Below are positions 9,355 to 16,812 of a stretch of DNA of 39,119 nucleotides, piece by piece. Source of the stretch: Prorocentrum cordatum (Eukaryota; Sar; Dinophyceae; Prorocentrales; Prorocentraceae). A program made the position numbers and the translations under genes. The first letter of the stretch is position 1, and each line of letters starts with the position of its first letter. The DNA lies in the NCBI GenBank assembly GCA_963575745.1, contig CAUYUJ010005719.1, positions 20,001 through 59,119 on the forward strand, in the 5' to 3' direction. The notes under the pieces were generated by a model. It searched no databases. It worked only from the letters and a program-made list of their open reading frames with translations, and was not told the DNA's origin.

Positions 9355-9372
9355 TCAATTGTTCATCTGTCT
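9340..9372 (-). promoter_or_regulatory. In-frame stop between LINE-A ORF1 and ORF2 (candidate readthrough site)
   Basis: On the minus strand the codons read AAT-TGA-CGG-TGC, and the same frame continues through nine more codons into the endonuclease. TGA followed by CGG is a known leaky stop context in some plant viruses. LINE-B has AAC-TAG-AGG-TGC at the same place, so Asn-stop-Arg-Cys is conserved while the stop codon itself differs. Confidence 0.65.
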
Positions 9373-10851
9373 GAGCTTCGTGAGTAACCCCTCTTGATCC
9401 ACCTCAGGCTCCACCCTCCTCAGATTATTAGTGTGTAGCGCCCACCCGCTGTGCACACCCCACACAGCAATCAGTACTCTTGTGTCTGGATCTGCCTGTG
9501 GGTTTTGTGTAAACCATATGTATGATTTTGGCGGCCCTGGCTCCCCCTTGCACATTGTCCCCGTCGTTTTCTTCACTTCCGCAAAGCAACTCTGGAACTT
9601 ACCAACCTGTTGGACATGGGGTGTTCTCCATGGCGCGCATTCTACATGAAACTTTACATTCGGTGGGAGGTCAGTGTTCCCCCTCTTGTATTCGCTGTCG
9701 AAACAATTCCGAACCTGCCATATGATATCCACTGCCGTCCCCTTTTTGAAATAGATCCGCCCTCGTGTGTATGGCCAGTACCTGCCAGTATTCTCCCCCG
9801 CAGTTCTCGCATGATCAAAAGCAGCATTATGTGTTGCGTCAAGCGATGCCAATCCCAATAATTTCGTTATGTTGTCGGTCAGCACCTGTTGTTTCATGGC
9901 CTCCCTTTGTTTTATCTCTCTATTCTTCCAACCCTCACGTGATAACCATCCTTTGAACTCAATATATGATGGTACCCAGTTCGAATTATGCCCTGCACCA
10001 CTGCCCGCGTCACCTGATCCGTATCTAGTCGAACCGCTTGCGCAAGATTGAGCGTCTCCAATTTTCAGATTCTGAATGTCAGCTTGGGCCTGTTTCATTT
10101 GCTCCGATAACGTTTTGACATCTGACGTTGTTCTATCAATCTTCTCCTCCATGACATGTAAATCAGCTGCAACCGATGTTTTGAACTCACTAACCGTCGC
10201 AGTTACTTCACTCTGGCCCTTCAAAATCTGTCTGAATATTTCCTCGGGCGTCATTGTAGCTGGTTGAGGCGCCTGGACAGCAGCACTTTGGGCCACGGCC
10301 AGACCACTCGTAGCATTGGGGACTTGGGCTGTAGCTAAATGAGGCGCCTGGACAGCAGCACTGGAAGCCGCGGCCAGACCACTCGAAGCACTGGAACCTT
10401 TGCCCTCCCCTTTCGCCCTCACCTCTCTCAACCATTCACTACTCGCATTCCCTCCCATTTTGCTATCTTCTGCTTTGTCATCCGCCACGATTGCTGGCGA
10501 ACGTCGTTTATTCCTCTCTTTGACTGTACGCAATGTGTGAAGTGCAGCCTGATATCTATCTGATTGCCCAATCTTCTTGAAATCGTACGCCTCCTGCTGA
10601 ACAAATGCCTCTGGTGGAGAAATTTCCAACTCAAGTGCTATCTGATCTTCCCTCTTCTCCTGCGTCGTTAATCGCGGCACAGTAGCTGATGTGTCTTTCA
10701 ACCAGTCACACGGATGTGGGTCACTATCCACACCAAAGTCAGCTGACGTGAAATATTCACTCTGATCTTCTTCTGACGGTATAATATATGCTCCCTGCGA
10801 GTCCGTTTTCAATCCAACCGCCCACAGTGGTCTTTTGTAAAATCCAGACAA
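9355..10851 (-). CDS. LINE-A ORF1: coiled-coil RNA-binding-type protein
   Basis: 498 codons from a TTG codon. The frame is open to 10908 with no ATG upstream, and the first in-frame ATG is at 10458 (residue 132). Residues 1-131 look like real protein, so initiation may be non-AUG, or a start may be supplied by RNA processing. Features: an Ala/Pro-rich 25-residue repeat present twice (about 157-197; 75-bp period in DNA near 10266-10400), a predicted coiled coil (about 215-265), and a C-terminal domain (about 291-498) with FKGW and APWRTPH. That domain is shared with LINE-B ORF1. No zinc knuckle is seen. By analogy with other LINE ORF1 proteins it should bind the element RNA as an oligomer; this is inference. 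It ends in TGA, in frame with ORF2. Confidence 0.85.
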   Translation of the reverse strand: MSGFYKRPLWAVGLKTDSQGAYIIPSEEDQSEYFTSADFGVDSDPHPCDWLKDTSATVPRLTTQEKREDQIALELEISPPEAFVQQEAYDFKKIGQSDRYQAALHTLRTVKERNKRRSPAIVADDKAEDSKMGGNASSEWLREVRAKGEGKGSSASSGLAAASSAAVQAPHLATAQVPNATSGLAVAQSAAVQAPQPATMTPEEIFRQILKGQSEVTATVSEFKTSVAADLHVMEEKIDRTTSDVKTLSEQMKQAQADIQNLKIGDAQSCASGSTRYGSGDAGSGAGHNSNWVPSYIEFKGWLSREGWKNREIKQREAMKQQVLTDNITKLLGLASLDATHNAAFDHARTAGENTGRYWPYTRGRIYFKKGTAVDIIWQVRNCFDSEYKRGNTDLPPNVKFHVECAPWRTPHVQQVGKFQSCFAEVKKTTGTMCKGEPGPPKSYIWFTQNPQADPDTRVLIAVWGVHSGWALHTNNLRRVEPEVDQEGLLTKLRQMNN

Positions 10852-10908
10852 ATCCTGATCTTCCAGCGATCCCCACGATATCTTGATATCAAGGACGAGA
10901 GCGAGGAA

Positions 10909-11077
10909 TCAATGTGAACACAGCCCCCGCGATACGTCAAACACGCACCGCACGAGAGGGGGGCTTGAGGCAAGCCTGTGTGTGCGCCCTGACGTGGGCC
11001 CTGTTCGACGTCGAACCCTGACGTCTCGAACCCTGACGTCTTGAGCCACGTCTTGAGCCAAGCTCTTGAGCCGAGCC
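10909..11077 (-). promoter_or_regulatory. LINE-A 5' leader with spliced-leader relics
   Basis: On the minus strand GGCTCAAG, the last eight bases of the dinoflagellate spliced leader, occurs three times at 12-13 bp spacing (11065-11072, 11052-11059, 11040-11047 in plus coordinates). The middle copy extends to TTGGCTCAAG. It is followed by repeats of ACGTCAGGGTTCGA. Tandem truncated leaders are expected when an mRNA is trans-spliced, retroposed and trans-spliced again. A 12-bp palindrome, CTTGATATCAAG, lies at about 10882-10893. Confidence 0.7.
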
Positions 11078-11390
11078 ACAGCTCGAGTTAAGTACAAAAA
11101 ACCGACAACGCCTGTCAAGATGACTCGAAACGGCCGATCCCGCCGCAACGCTTTTTGGCAGTAAAACGTACCCGATCGGGCTGGGATCAAGACGGCGAGC
11201 GGGAATAAGATCGAATATGGTGGGAACAAATTCTAGAGCTCTAACGAATGGTTGAATTTTGAGAACGAAATTTTCAACCGAGCAAAAGTCAGCAAAAGGT
11301 CCGTCGAGATTTTTCTTGCCAACTAGCTCTCCACCGCCCCGGAATTACTCTTAAGCTTCCAGCAACTAGCTAAGGGAAGCTCTACGAGTT
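11078..11390 (+). repeat. HP-S2 element, part downstream of LINE-A
   Basis: Starts with the second copy of the LINE-A target duplication, then the HP-S tail (GATCCCGCC ... GGCGAGCGGGAAT), and ends GGAAGCTCTACGAGTT at 11390. With 4996-5562 it makes one complete HP-S2 element. Confidence 0.75.
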
Positions 11391-11490
11391 ATGGTTGAAT
11401 TTCGAGAACAAAATTTTCAACCGACCAAAAGTCATCAAAATGGTCCGTCGAGATTTTTCTTGCCAACTAGCTCTCCAGCGCCCCGGAATT
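11391..11490 (+). repeat. HP-S tail fragment
   Basis: A repeat of the HP-S tail (TTGAATTTCGAGAACAAAA to CCCCGGAATT), left by an element into which the HP-S2 above was probably nested. Confidence 0.65.
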
Positions 11491-11523
11491 ACTGGGCGCC
11501 GGCGGTAAACCGTCAACCTTTCT
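11491..11523 (+). repeat. HP-S hairpin head, left half, split by RET-D
   Basis: ACTGGGCGCC to GTCAACCTTTC is the left half of a head. Sequence resumes after RET-D with GGGGACTCGTAGAGCTTCC at about 13256. The ACCGCC arm is lost. Confidence 0.75.
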
Positions 11524-11948
11524 TTTTTGCGGACTTTGCGGTCGACTGTGCAGGCTTTCCAGCCTAGTCGGAGCAAGGAGCGGACGTATCCAAACAGGCA
11601 AGGCGTGAGTGAGCACAAACTCATATTCACATCAAACCAGTCCGAAATACGCATGTTCAACCCGCCGTATGACAAGAGGCGTATGCTCAACGTCACATGT
11701 GAAGTAATCAACGAATTAGACGGGGAAACAACCCGTGGAAGAACGCCACCTGAAGAATATGAGGGGCTCCTGGCCTTTACACACCTGAAGCGCTTAGTGG
11801 GGCCCACAGCGGGCCGTAGAGCCATCATGGCTCCAGCGAGAGGTCAAACAGAGAGATAAAGTGAGGAAAACAAGAACAGGTGAGATACAAGCATTACAGC
11901 CTTCGCTGTTCTAAACCGAAAGTTGCATACAAGTGCGCACGAATAGCT

Positions 11949-12947
11949 TCATCCCAACTTGTCGATACTCCCCGGGCGTCCGAAGAATATTATTCGGTAA
12001 TCGCTGCACTTGGAAACCTCAAGAAACTTGGCCATCTCGGCGCGGTTCATTTGTCCTGTCAAGAACCTGTGCACCTCGAAGAATCCTAGAAGATCCTCCA
12101 GCGTCGCTTGCACATTCTGGAGCATCTCATACAGTTTCCTAGCATAATCTTTTTGGGCCTTCTTTGTAGGGAACCCACGTTCTGTCACCAGCTTATCAAA
12201 CAAATCCATTCCGTTCTTTAAATACTGGACCGCATTCAACTCGTTGATGCTGGCAACAGCGTCAATCCACGCTTTGACATCGGCAATGGTGGCCTGAGAG
12301 CACGTCGATGTCCCCTTGACCTTGTCACGATCTCTCCCTCGAGTCCTCTGGCGCGACTCCTTCGATACCTCATTGAGCGCGACGGGGCGATTCAGACGCC
12401 CCTGGGACGCTCCTGACAAGGCGCGGCAATCAGAATCAGACTGCACGTTCGGAGAAGACTCCGCACTCGGGGGCGCCTCCAGCTCCTCCTCCGCCGCCAC
12501 AGTCACTTTCCCAAGAAGAACTCCTGAAGCTCCTCCCTCCATCCCAACGACACTATCTGTCTGACAGCCGACTTCACAATGAAAGTCCGCAACATCAACC
12601 GTCTGCACTCCAACATCAACCAGCGATTCAGACGCCTGCACTCCAATATCTACATCAACCAGCGATTCAGAAGCCTGCATACGGCAAGAAAGATTCTCCG
12701 AAACAGTCTTAATGTCAGCCTCCTCCTCCTCCTCCTCCAAACTGCGTTTAACAACAGGTGGATCGCGCAACAAGAAATAATCTAGAACCAAATCGGCAGT
12801 CGCCCGCTCCAGCCCTGGTGGTGGGAGACACGTAGGCGGCACCAAACCATCCAGAGGCAAACGAATAGGTAGATGCACACAGTATCCGTTTTGAACAGCC
12901 AGCGCCCGACGCATAATGCGAGCACTTGCACTCCGCACGTGTGGCAT
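11949..12947 (-). CDS. Retrogene ORF in RET-D, 332-aa protein of unknown function
   Basis: The start is the first ATG downstream of the spliced leader (12945-12947). The frame stays open further upstream to 13106, but without an ATG. The protein has a run of acidic residues near residues 70-76 (EEEEEE, from a CTC repeat at about 12720-12738). It then has a duplicated ASESLVDV motif followed by GVQ, an Arg/Lys-rich linker, and a helical, charged C-terminal third. I recognise no domain. It is the only candidate host-derived protein in the window. Whether this copy is expressed is unknown; the frame is intact, and the spliced-leader source means the parental gene was transcribed. Confidence 0.7.
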   Translation of the reverse strand: MPHVRSASARIMRRALAVQNGYCVHLPIRLPLDGLVPPTCLPPPGLERATADLVLDYFLLRDPPVVKRSLEEEEEEADIKTVSENLSCRMQASESLVDVDIGVQASESLVDVGVQTVDVADFHCEVGCQTDSVVGMEGGASGVLLGKVTVAAEEELEAPPSAESSPNVQSDSDCRALSGASQGRLNRPVALNEVSKESRQRTRGRDRDKVKGTSTCSQATIADVKAWIDAVASINELNAVQYLKNGMDLFDKLVTERGFPTKKAQKDYARKLYEMLQNVQATLEDLLGFFEVHRFLTGQMNRAEMAKFLEVSKCSDYRIIFFGRPGSIDKLG

Positions 12948-12986
12948 AACGAATGATGGCAGAGACTGCCTCGGAAGCACCCAACA

Positions 12987-13156
12987 AAACAAATCAATTG
13001 AAGACAACTCAAGGCGATCAAACGTGTCAAACGAATGGCAGCACAATATCACTCTAGGCGACAAACGTGTGAAACAAATCAATTGAAGACCACTCAAGGC
13101 GATCAAACGTGTCAGATGAATGGCAGTGCAATATCACTCTAGGCGACAAACGTGTG
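12987..13156 (-). repeat. 85-bp tandem duplication in the RET-D leader
   Basis: Two ~85-bp copies (12987-13071 and 13072-13156), each running from AAACAAATCAATTG to CAAACGTGTG, differ by only a few bases. They lie upstream of the first ATG. Confidence 0.85.
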
Positions 13157-13234
13157 ACTCCCTGACGCGCACTCGATCCCACTGGAGGTTACCCAGGCAG
13201 AGGGGATCAAATGTCAAGCGCCTTGAACCGGGAA

Positions 13235-13255
13235 CTTGAGCCGAAATGGCTACGG
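13235..13255 (-). other. Dinoflagellate spliced-leader sequence
   Basis: The minus strand starts CCGTAGCCATTT and ends GGCTCAAG. It matches the conserved 21 bases of the dinoflagellate spliced leader except for one T-to-C change (position 13243). The leader is added by trans-splicing to nuclear mRNAs, so here it marks the 5' end of the copied mRNA. Confidence 0.9.
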
Positions 13256-14167
13256 GGGACTCGTAGAGCTTCCTGACCATATTATGTCCAAAGAATTAGC
13301 AGAGAACGAATAGTTTTTCAGCCCGAGCGCTAATAGCAGACTGATCTCAGAAGTCTAGTGATATCCCATTACTGTGCTGAACAGTTCTATAGCTCATCTG
13401 CAGCGTGTAGAAAATACCACTAGGGAGAAATAGCAGAGTACGAATCCGTGTTTGGCGTCTGCGCTCACAACAGACCCTAACGAAGCGTCTAGATGCTTCG
13501 CGCCTCATGATGTCCTTCTGATTTTTCGGCCGAAGAGCTCTCGAGCTGCAGCTCGAGTTCAGTGAAGAAATTCAACATCATTTGGAAAGAAAAAAAAGCG
13601 GTCGAATACGAATAGTTTTGTGAACCTAGCTCGGGTAGCAGACCGAGTTCAGACCTCTCGGTGCAACAGACGAACGCTCCCAATGCTTCTGCATCAGTCT
13701 GTGCGTACCTACTGCTCTCTAGCTCTCCGAATCGGTTTCTGCTATTACCAGCCATGCAGCCCCCTAGTTAAGTACAGAAAACTGACAGCACCTCTCAAGA
13801 TGACTCGAACAATACAGATAATTTCGCGGACCTAGCTTGGGCAGCAGACCGAGTTCAGACCTCTGGATGCAACAGACGAACGCGCCTGATAATTCTGAAT
13901 CGCGTTCTGTAAGTATCAGCTCTGTAGCTCTCCTACAGCTCGAGTTAAGTAGAAAAAAACCCGACAACGCCTGTCAACAAAACTCGAAACAGCCGATCCC
14001 GCCCCTGCGCTTTTTGACAATAAAAGATACCCGATCAAGCTGAGATCAAGACGGCGAGCGGGAATCATATCGAATATCACGGGAAAAAATACTAGAGCTC
14101 AAACGACTTGTTGAATTTCGAGAACAAAATTTTCAACCGACCAAAAGGTCCGTCGAGATTTTTCTTG
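13256..14167 (+). repeat. HP-S element body and tail
   Basis: Begins with the inner inverted repeat ACTCGTAGAGCTTCC, then monomers, then the tail from about 13984. It is the continuation of the element whose head is at 11491. It is cut at its 3' end by an HP-T head. Confidence 0.7.
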
Positions 14168-14453
14168 CACGCGGTGAACCGTCAACCTGGTCACCGCCGG
14201 GAACCTCGTAGAGCTCCTTGCACGCGTAAGAGCGCTTAGATTCACAGCAGACAGCTTATCAGAGTATTTCTAAGAAAACGTCGCATTTACATTTTTCGGT
14301 GTGAACTTGATGTCGGTTGCTCCTAAGTTTTCGATTGGAAAACTGGCTCTAGTGAGCAAAGCTGTTCTGGGGACAAATCTTACATGCCAATGCTCGGCGT
14401 CAAAATCTGCTTTCTCAAAATGAATAATCAAATATCTTTCAAAAACATGCAAA
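14168..14453 (+). repeat. HP-T element, truncated at both ends
   Basis: Has the right part of a G/C-type head (GCGGTGAACC ... GGTCACCGCC), then AACCTCGTAGAGCTCC and an HP-T-like body. The outer ACTGG is missing. It is interrupted by the head at 14454. Confidence 0.65.
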
Positions 14454-14720
14454 ACTGGGAGCCGGCGGTAAACCGTCAACCAGGTTACCGCCGGGAGGCT
14501 CGTAGATATCTTTTCCTTGCGCGGCGCTGCTCGGAACACATGAAAGAGCTTCATCGAGCGTTAGCTGGAAACTCGAAAAATATATTTTGTTGGTTTTGAT
14601 CGAAAGTCGGTTGCTTCAAGTGTTTTGATAGTAATACTCCAGCTACGGACCTGAGCATTTCACTGGCGGACGCGGCATAACCCACTACAGGTGCAAAAAA
14701 TACCTGGTCGCAAAACGAAG
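14454..14720 (+). repeat. HP-U element, truncated
   Basis: The head at 14454-14495 (GGTAAACC / GGTTACC) is followed by GCTCGTAGATATC and the HP-U body with its 'GGTTGCTTCAAGTGTTTTGATAG' type region. The terminus is missing. Confidence 0.65.
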
Positions 14721-15119
14721 TGAAGCCGGCGGTAAACCGTCAACCAGGTTACCGCCGGGAGCCTCGTAGAGCTCTATTCTCGCGTGGCGCTGCTCGTGGC
14801 ACATGGAATTAGCTTGCTCTAGCGCGTGCTGAAGAAATCAAAAAAAATACGATTTTGGGTTTTTATCCATAGCCGGTTCCCCCGAGTGTTTTGATAGTAA
14901 TACTGCAGATACGGACCTGAGAATTTAACGGGCAGACGCGGCATAACCCACTACAGGTGCGAAAAATACCAGATCTCAATACGAATGTTCAAATGTCTCA
15001 TAATGTTCGCCCAACCGGCCGAAAGTTCACACATTGTCCGTCTGGGCCGGGTGGGCCAACTAGCTCCACCCCGCGCCGGAATTCCTCTAGCTCATCGATG
15101 CCGAAGACCTCTACGAGGT
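14721..15119 (+). repeat. HP-U element, near complete
   Basis: The head at about 14722-14760 lacks the usual ACTGGG start. It is followed by CCTCGTAGAGCTC, the HP-U body and the end CTCTACGAGGT at 15119. Confidence 0.65.
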
Positions 15120-15631
15120 ATCTTCAAATCTCTCAGAAAGCTCCGGCCAACCGACCCAAAGTTCGCAAGGGAACCGGCGGTAAACCGTCAACCAAGATAC
15201 CGCCGGGGCCCTCGTAGAGCTTTTTTTTCGCACGGCGCTTCTCGGTACACATGAAGGAAGCGTCTGGAGCAAGACCCGAAAAACTCGGAAAATCACGTTT
15301 TTCTGTTTTTATCCAAAGATGGTCCCTCCAAGTGTTTTCATTATAAAACTGCACGTACGGATCTGAGAGTATGACTGGCAGACGCGTCATAACCCACGAC
15401 AGGTGCAAAAAAACTATTTTCTCAAAATGAATTGTCAAATATCTTTCAAACATTCGCCACACCGATCAAGGTCACCACATGTTCTCTTAACGTCGGGTCT
15501 GCCAACTAGCTCCACCCCGCACCCGAATTCCTCTTAAGCTCTACGAGGTACATGTCCGCCCGGGCCGGGTCGGCCACTTGGTAGCGTCCAAACCCCAGAG
15601 AGCGAAGAGACACTCGGGAGCGGGAAACTTG
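15120..15631 (+). repeat. HP-U remnants
   Basis: A short HP-U tail stretch (15120-15166), another head at 15167-15208 followed by CCTCGTAGAGC, an HP-U body, a degraded end (CTCTACGAGGT at about 15540-15550), and about 70 bp of unassigned sequence. Confidence 0.55.
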
Positions 15632-15706
15632 GTTGGGTGTTGGGGTCGGCTACACAGGGCGCGCGCGCCCTAGCCGTGCAGAGTCCCTAGGGTCCCTCAC
15701 GCCCTC
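15632..15706 (-). mobile_element. Degenerate LINE 3' end related to LINE-A
   Basis: GGTGTTGGGGTCGGCTACAC followed by GGGCGCGCGCGCCC parallels the LINE-A 3' terminus (TGGTGTTTGGTCAGGCTACA then GGGCGCGTGCGCCC). Upstream sequence is absent, so it is a very short, 5'-truncated copy of a related LINE family. Confidence 0.6.
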
Positions 15707-15709
15707 TTA

Positions 15710-16047
15710 ACTGGCACCGGCGGTGAACCGTCAACCTGGTCACCGCCGGGAACATCGTAGAGCTCCTAGCACGCGTAAGAGTGCTCAGCATCAAAAGAGA
15801 GGGCTTCTGAAAGCATTTCTCGAAAAAGAGAAAACATTATTTTTTTCATGTCGACATAAAGTTGGTTTCGCCAAGTGTTTTGATAGTAAAAGTGCATCTA
15901 GAGAGCTCATATCAGGACGCAGAGGCCATCATAGTCGTCTACAGGTGCGAAAAATCTGCTTTCTCAAAATAAATGGTCAAATATCTTCCAAATATTCGCA
16001 AAACCACCCAAAAGTTGTCACTTTGTCCTTTCTGGCCGGGTCGGCCA
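15710..16047 (+). repeat. HP-T element, 3'-truncated
   Basis: Has a G/C-type head (15710-15751) and ACATCGTAGAGCTCC, with an HP-T body containing 'GCTTTCTCAAAATAAATGG'. It is cut after GGTCGGCCA by the next head. Confidence 0.7.
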
Positions 16048-16081
16048 ACTGGGCGCCGGCGGTAAACCGTCAACCTTTGTT
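16048..16081 (+). repeat. HP-S hairpin head, left half, split by LINE-C
   Basis: ACTGGGCGCC to GTCAACCTTTGTT. The other half resumes at 16813. The two copies of CAACCTTTGTT (16071-16081, 16813-16823) are the LINE-C target duplication. Confidence 0.8.
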
Positions 16082-16812
16082 TTTTGTGTTTACGCGGGCT
16101 GGCGAGGCGCTGGTCTTCAGCGCAGCCCGTGTCAGCTACGCAGCCTGGCAACTGAGCAGCAGTGAAACGAGCACCTACCCACGGAGGCGGGCTGAGGTGT
16201 CATATAACATTGCTAAACTTGAAGACGATTCCCGAGCCCAGGAGGGCGTAGGGATAACATCATCAAGAAGCAAAATCACTGTCATCAAATTGCTGTAGCT
16301 GTATGCGTATGGCACGTGTCAATGCTTCGGCAGCGGACAACTCACATTCGGTGATCGTGGCGCCTGGCTCCAGCCAGGCCGCAGCAGCAGCGTCTCTCCA
16401 AATCAACGGTGTGTCAGCATGATAATGTAAAGAGGAAGAGGTCGGGTAGGGGGAGTATCGTGTAGAACACACTCCATGCCGAGACGCCCGTGAGGACATG
16501 TTGAGATAGCCAACCTGCATCCAGTAACCGCATGCACTGCCCTTGCTGCACACTCCCCCGTCGCACCCTCCACGACAGGCGACCACCTTCAAAGAATCTC
16601 GTTCGAAAGGATATCGATGGCAATAGTTATGATGAAATGTGTGGCCATCCCTGGCCAAATGAGTAAGTTCGTCTGCTCGGGTGTTTGCTTCACGAAATTC
16701 ATGTACAAATATGTCTCTCCCAACGTTCGATGCCCGTGCTCGGTGTGAAAGGCTAAGTGCGTACATGTCATTGACACACCTGTGTACACGCTCACGATAT
16801 GCACGATTATGA
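16082..16812 (-). mobile_element. LINE-C: 5'-truncated LINE with poly(A)
   Basis: A 731-bp minus-strand insert with an A-rich tail (plus-strand T run at 16080-16085), flanked by the perfect 11-bp duplication CAACCTTTGTT. It contains only the 3' part of ORF2 and a ~180-bp trailer. Its protein is related to, but clearly different from, LINE-A and LINE-B. It is inserted in the hairpin loop. Confidence 0.88.
16263..16812 (-). pseudogene. LINE-C ORF2 C-terminal fragment (permuted RNase H)
   Basis: The frame runs beyond the LINE into satellite (to 17021), but only codons inside 16812 belong to the element. The sequence shows HEFREANTRAD, then GGCDGGVCSKG, then ITECELSAAEAL: the same permuted RNase H order as LINE-A, with the upstream GDS part lost by truncation. 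A variable linker rich in Ser/Tyr separates the DGG and ECEL motifs. It cannot be functional alone because the endonuclease and reverse transcriptase are missing. Confidence 0.8.

Larger units (their letters stand above)
5563..11077 (-). mobile_element. LINE-A: apparently intact non-LTR retrotransposon (5.5 kb)
   Basis: A two-ORF LINE on the minus strand. It is flanked by a perfect 12-bp target duplication ACAGCTCGAGTT (5551-5562 and 11078-11089) inside an HP-S2 monomer. Joining the flanks restores the satellite. ORF1 is a coiled-coil protein and ORF2 carries endonuclease, reverse transcriptase and RNase H. There is no poly(A); the 3' end carries a hairpin (5585-5598) followed by TGTGTAGCCTGACCAAACACCA. 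The 5' end carries three tandem relics of the spliced-leader 3' end. No internal stops occur within either ORF, and the intact duplication suggests a fairly recent insertion. Confidence 0.93.
11524..13255 (-). mobile_element. RET-D: retroposed trans-spliced host mRNA
   Basis: On the minus strand this insert begins with a spliced-leader match (13235-13255), has a ~290-nt leader, one ORF (11949-12947) and a ~420-nt trailer, and ends in an A-rich tract (the plus-strand T run at about 11519-11528). It lacks reverse transcriptase and lies in the loop of an HP hairpin, exactly where LINE-B and LINE-C are inserted. A processed copy of a trans-spliced mRNA, moved by a LINE-B/C-type machinery, explains all of this. 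No target duplication is visible and a few bases of the hairpin are missing at the 5' junction. Confidence 0.85.

Noticed and set aside
11527-11859. 110-codon plus-strand frame overlapping the RET-D trailer
   Set aside because: It is antisense to the retroposed mRNA's 3' untranslated region, with no recognisable domain; chance openness is enough to explain it.
13201-13234. tRNA-like B box (GGTTCAAG) just downstream of the spliced leader in RET-D
   Set aside because: There is no A box at the right distance and no cloverleaf. It may instead be a decayed leader relic, but the match is too weak to claim.
11524-13255. RET-D as the ORF1 part of another LINE
   Set aside because: Its protein lacks the coiled coil and C-terminal domain common to the two ORF1 proteins here, there is no reverse transcriptase, and the spliced leader marks it as a complete mRNA copy.
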